From contig CALFWN010000359.1 of assembly GCA_937928335.1 (NCBI GenBank), positions 1 to 8,328 on the forward strand: a stretch of 8,328 bases of DNA. Reading direction: 5' to 3'. Origin of the DNA: an uncultured Litoreibacter sp. (lineage in GTDB: Bacteria; Pseudomonadota; Alphaproteobacteria; Rhodobacterales; Rhodobacteraceae). Positions 6,849 through 8,328 of this stretch are shown piece after piece. Numbering within the stretch: position 1 is the stretch's first letter; every line of letters begins with the position of its first letter. The notes below the pieces were generated by a model. The model was not told the DNA's origin. It worked only from the letters and a program-made list of their open reading frames with translations, and did no database searches. A program made the position numbers and the translations under genes.

Positions 6849-6876
6849 ATTAAAAATCCCTCGCCGGGAGAGTCCA
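6849..6876 (-). promoter_or_regulatory. Candidate promoter of the ldt-lpxD-ACP-ketosynthase operon
   Basis: On the minus strand TGGACT (6876-6871, 4/6) is followed after 16 nt by TTTAAT (6854-6849, 5/6), about 40 nt before the transpeptidase start. A second AT-rich box TATAAG (6840-6835) has no good -35. A GANTC site (GAGTC, 6870-6874), the CcrM methylation target in many alphaproteobacteria, overlaps the -35. Consensus matching only. Confidence 0.35.
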
Positions 6877-6883
6877 CTCACAA

Positions 6884-6907
6884 ATCAAAGAAATCCGATG
6901 CTTTGAT
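6884..6907. repeat. Inverted repeat ATCAAAG-N10-CTTTGAT, possible operator
   Basis: Perfect 7-bp arms (6884-6890 and 6901-6907) have centres 17 bp apart, immediately upstream of the proposed -35 of the transpeptidase operon. The spacing suits a dimeric regulator binding one face of DNA. As an RNA hairpin it would be AU-rich and weak, and it has no T-tract, so a DNA-binding site is the better reading. The regulator is unknown. Confidence 0.4.
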
Positions 6908-7016
6908 GAGCGGCGTTGCCGTATGGGCACCCTGCTGCGAATTCGTGATCAGGGGCAATTTTGCGCAAGATTTCGCTCATTATGCAATTTTTTAATAGGT
7001 GGATGAGAGACTGCCC

Positions 7017-7045
7017 TTGGTCGGAATGGGCGGCTATGTCATAAC
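7017..7045 (+). promoter_or_regulatory. Candidate promoter of the MepK-like gene
   Basis: TTGGTC (7017-7022, 3/6 to the -35) and CATAAC (7040-7045, 4/6 to the -10) are separated by exactly 17 nt and end 67 nt before the ATG at 7113. Both boxes are mediocre. TTTAAT at 6991-6996 is a better -10 but has no matching -35. Confidence 0.25.
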
Positions 7046-7112
7046 ATCCGCATCTGGGGACAATCTTCACGTGGCTGCTTGCGGCAGCCGGGGCAAACGG
7101 GACAAAATTCGC

Positions 7113-7682
7113 ATGACCAAAACTAATTCGGTGAGCGTGACGCGGCGCGCGCTATTAGGTGCATTTGCGGCAACGGCGGTGACAGCCGCCCCAGTATATT
7201 CAAGCGCTTTCGGCTTCTTAAGGGGGGCGGGCGACGTTCGCCGGATCAAGATGTTTTCTGGCCGAACCGGCGAAACCATCGACATGATCTACTGGATCGA
7301 AGGCGAGTATATCAAAGAGGCGCTGAAGGAAGTGAACTACTTCATGCGCGATTGGCGTCAGGACGCGGCGACCTCGATGGACACGCGCACAATCGACATC
7401 ATGTCGGCCTCTCACAACCTTCTGGACGCCTCCGAGCCGTACACATTGTTGTCAGGTTACCGTTCCCCGAAGACCAATGCGATGCTGCGCTCACGCTCGC
7501 GCGGTGTGGCGAAAAACTCGCTGCATATGAAAGGTCAGGCAGCTGATCTGCGGCTGCGGTCCCGCTCTGTTGGGCAGATCGCACGCGCGGCGGCATCCTG
7601 TTCCTCTGGCGGTGTCGGGCGCTATTCCGGGTCCAACTTCGTGCATATGGATTGCGGCGTGGTCCGTACCTGGGGCCGGTAA
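7113..7682 (+). CDS. DUF882 / YcbK (MepK)-like peptidoglycan endopeptidase, M15 superfamily
   Basis: Predicted periplasmic zinc metallo-endopeptidase of 189 residues. E. coli MepK (YcbK), the studied family member, cleaves the mDAP-mDAP cross-links made by L,D-transpeptidases. Seen: a twin-arginine signal with TRRALLG (10-16) and hydrophobic AFAATAVTAAP (17-27), then the M15-type core with SGYRSPKTN (114-122), HMKGQAADL (138-146) supplying His138 and Asp145, and FVHMDCGVVRTWG (176-188) supplying His178 and Asp180. These match the zinc and catalytic positions expected of the family. Start: ATG 7113 with CGGGAC about 9 nt upstream, directly before a normal Tat N-region. Longer frames from 6999 would bury the signal peptide and are rejected. 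It is divergent from the LdtD-type gene and followed by a strong terminator, so it is probably monocistronic. Confidence 0.9.
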   Translation: MTKTNSVSVTRRALLGAFAATAVTAAPVYSSAFGFLRGAGDVRRIKMFSGRTGETIDMIYWIEGEYIKEALKEVNYFMRDWRQDAATSMDTRTIDIMSASHNLLDASEPYTLLSGYRSPKTNAMLRSRSRGVAKNSLHMKGQAADLRLRSRSVGQIARAAASCSSGGVGRYSGSNFVHMDCGVVRTWGR

Positions 7683-7719
7683 ACTGGGATCGGCAAACAT
7701 GGCCCGCCCGCGATTGAGC

Positions 7720-7750
7720 AAAGCCGCCTTTGAGGCGGCTTTTTCTTTTC
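7720..7750 (+). terminator. Rho-independent terminator after the MepK-like gene
   Basis: Perfect 9-bp stem AAAGCCGCC (7720-7728), 5-nt loop TTTGA, GGCGGCTTT (7734-7742), running into the T-rich tract TTTTTCTTTT (7740-7749). It lies 38 nt after the stop and 38 nt before the acetate kinase start. A textbook intrinsic terminator, and it separates the two genes transcriptionally. Confidence 0.93.
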
Positions 7751-7787
7751 CATAACCTGTGTCCTGATCCTCCAGAGGTGACCCGCG

Positions 7788-8328
7788 ATGAATGACGTTG
7801 TCCTGACCCTGAACGCCGGCTCCTCCAGCCTGAAATTCGCATTGCATGGGCTGGATGACCCTTTGGTGCCGGTGCTGCGCGGCAAGGTCACGGGGCTGAA
7901 ACGTGCGCCCGCATTCTCTGTAGCTGTGCCCAAGGATGCGGGCCTGCCGCTTCCTGAGCTTACGCCCGATTGCACGCATGAAGAGGCAACTGTCATTCTG
8001 CTTGATTGGTTGGCGGCCCATGCCGCACAGCATGTGATCCGCGCTGTCGGCCACCGCGTCGTGCATGGTGGCACGGTTTTTGAGGGACCCACACGTGTCG
8101 ACGCAGGCAAGCTGGCGCAAATGGCTGAGTTGACGCCGCTGGCCCCCTTGCACCAACCCCACAACCTTGCCGCCATCCGCCTGATCGCCGAGCGCAGCCC
8201 GGATCTGCCACAGGTGGCCTGTTTCGACACCAGCTTCCACACCACCCAGCCCGAGGTGAACCGGCTCTTCGCCCTGCCCTATGAGATGTCCCAACAAGGG
8301 CTGCTGCGCTACGGGTTTCACGGGCTGT
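7788..8328 (+). CDS. ackA: Acetate kinase, N-terminal 180 residues (3' end outside window)
   Basis: Cytoplasmic acetate/propionate kinase (ASKHA superfamily) interconverting acetate plus ATP and acetyl phosphate plus ADP; usually paired with phosphotransacetylase. Seen: LTLNAGSSSLKFAL (6-19) with Asn9, the first family signature; GHRVVHGG (88-95) with Arg90; APLHQPHN (119-126) with His122; FDTSFH (146-151) with Asp147; and YGFHGL (175-180) with His178 at the right edge. These correspond to the known substrate-binding and catalytic residues. Start: ATG 7788 with GAGG about 9 nt upstream. The normal length is about 390-400 residues, so over half is missing from the window. Only 37 nt separate it from the preceding terminator, so its promoter must overlap that terminator or be very compact. 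Whether pta follows cannot be seen. Confidence 0.95.
   Translation, partial: MNDVVLTLNAGSSSLKFALHGLDDPLVPVLRGKVTGLKRAPAFSVAVPKDAGLPLPELTPDCTHEEATVILLDWLAAHAAQHVIRAVGHRVVHGGTVFEGPTRVDAGKLAQMAELTPLAPLHQPHNLAAIRLIAERSPDLPQVACFDTSFHTTQPEVNRLFALPYEMSQQGLLRYGFHGL

Larger units (their letters stand above)
6811..7112. other. 302-bp divergent intergenic region between the transpeptidase and endopeptidase genes
   Basis: This stretch has no convincing gene; open frames extending the endopeptidase upstream lack its conserved N-terminus. It is more AT-rich than its surroundings, notably around 6849-6857 and 6981-6997. It holds candidate promoters for both directions, the inverted repeat at 6884-6907, and short perfect palindromes CGAATTCG (6938-6945) and TTGCGCAA (6961-6968). 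I saw no riboswitch-like or tRNA-like fold. Confidence 0.6.

Noticed and set aside
6981..6997. AT-rich run with TTTAAT as the main promoter for the MepK-like gene
   Set aside because: TTTAAT is a good -10 but there is no acceptable -35 at 16-18 nt. The nearest TTG box (TTGCGC 6961) is 24 nt away.
6999..7112. N-terminal extension of the MepK-like protein (38 extra residues)
   Set aside because: It would place the twin-arginine signal peptide in the interior of the protein. The ATG at 7113 has its own ribosome-binding site and a normal signal N-region.
7491..8321. 276-codon minus-strand frame over the MepK-like and ackA genes
   Set aside because: It crosses two solid plus-strand genes and the intrinsic terminator between them, with no recognisable family.
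1..8328. Mobile elements, CRISPR arrays, tRNA/rRNA genes, defence or toxin-antitoxin systems
   Set aside because: I read both strands and found no transposase, integrase, regular spaced repeats, tRNA-like cloverleaf or toxin-antitoxin pair. The window reads as core chromosome.

Overview
The window looks like chromosomal core sequence of a Gram-negative alphaproteobacterium, most likely Rhodobacterales (Roseobacter group). The grounds are high GC with GC-rich third codon positions, a class II DAHP synthase, a GlxA-type DJ-1/AraC regulator, an LpxD with a long insert before its catalytic His, and a DUF882 protein. The genus cannot be named from the sequence. I see no mobile element, CRISPR array, RNA gene or defence system.

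Layout: (1) On the minus strand, the first 328 codons of a class II DAHP synthase run off the left edge. (2) A divergent GlxA/GbdR-like regulator lies on plus; the shared spacer holds a perfect CATTGG-N8-CCAATG inverted repeat. (3) An 80-residue orphan gene of unknown function follows on plus. It converges on the next operon, and the two stop codons interlock in one CTAG. (4) A minus-strand block, read from right to left, contains an LdtD/YcbB-type L,D-transpeptidase, LpxD, an acyl carrier protein and a FabF-family beta-ketoacyl-ACP synthase. All are in one direction with short gaps, which suggests an operon. (5) Divergent from the transpeptidase, on plus, is a DUF882/YcbK (MepK)-type peptidoglycan endopeptidase followed by a strong intrinsic terminator. 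(6) The first 180 codons of acetate kinase run off the right edge.

The theme of the middle is the cell envelope. LpxD adds 3-hydroxyacyl chains to the lipid A precursor, and the ACP and ketosynthase beside it look like a private acyl-chain supply. This recalls the acpXL/fabXL clusters of Rhizobiales in logic, not in proven orthology. The L,D-transpeptidase makes 3-3 peptidoglycan cross-links, and the MepK-like protein across the divergent promoter belongs to the family that cuts them. Both have twin-arginine-like signal peptides. A 302-bp divergent spacer with a 7-bp-arm inverted repeat probably sets their relative expression. The outer genes (aromatic amino acid synthesis, acetate metabolism) are ordinary housekeeping neighbours.

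Nothing here is a wholly unknown system. The points most worth a second look are the coupling of 3-3 cross-linking with lipid A acylation in one operon, the making and cutting pair, and the uncharacterised palindromes.
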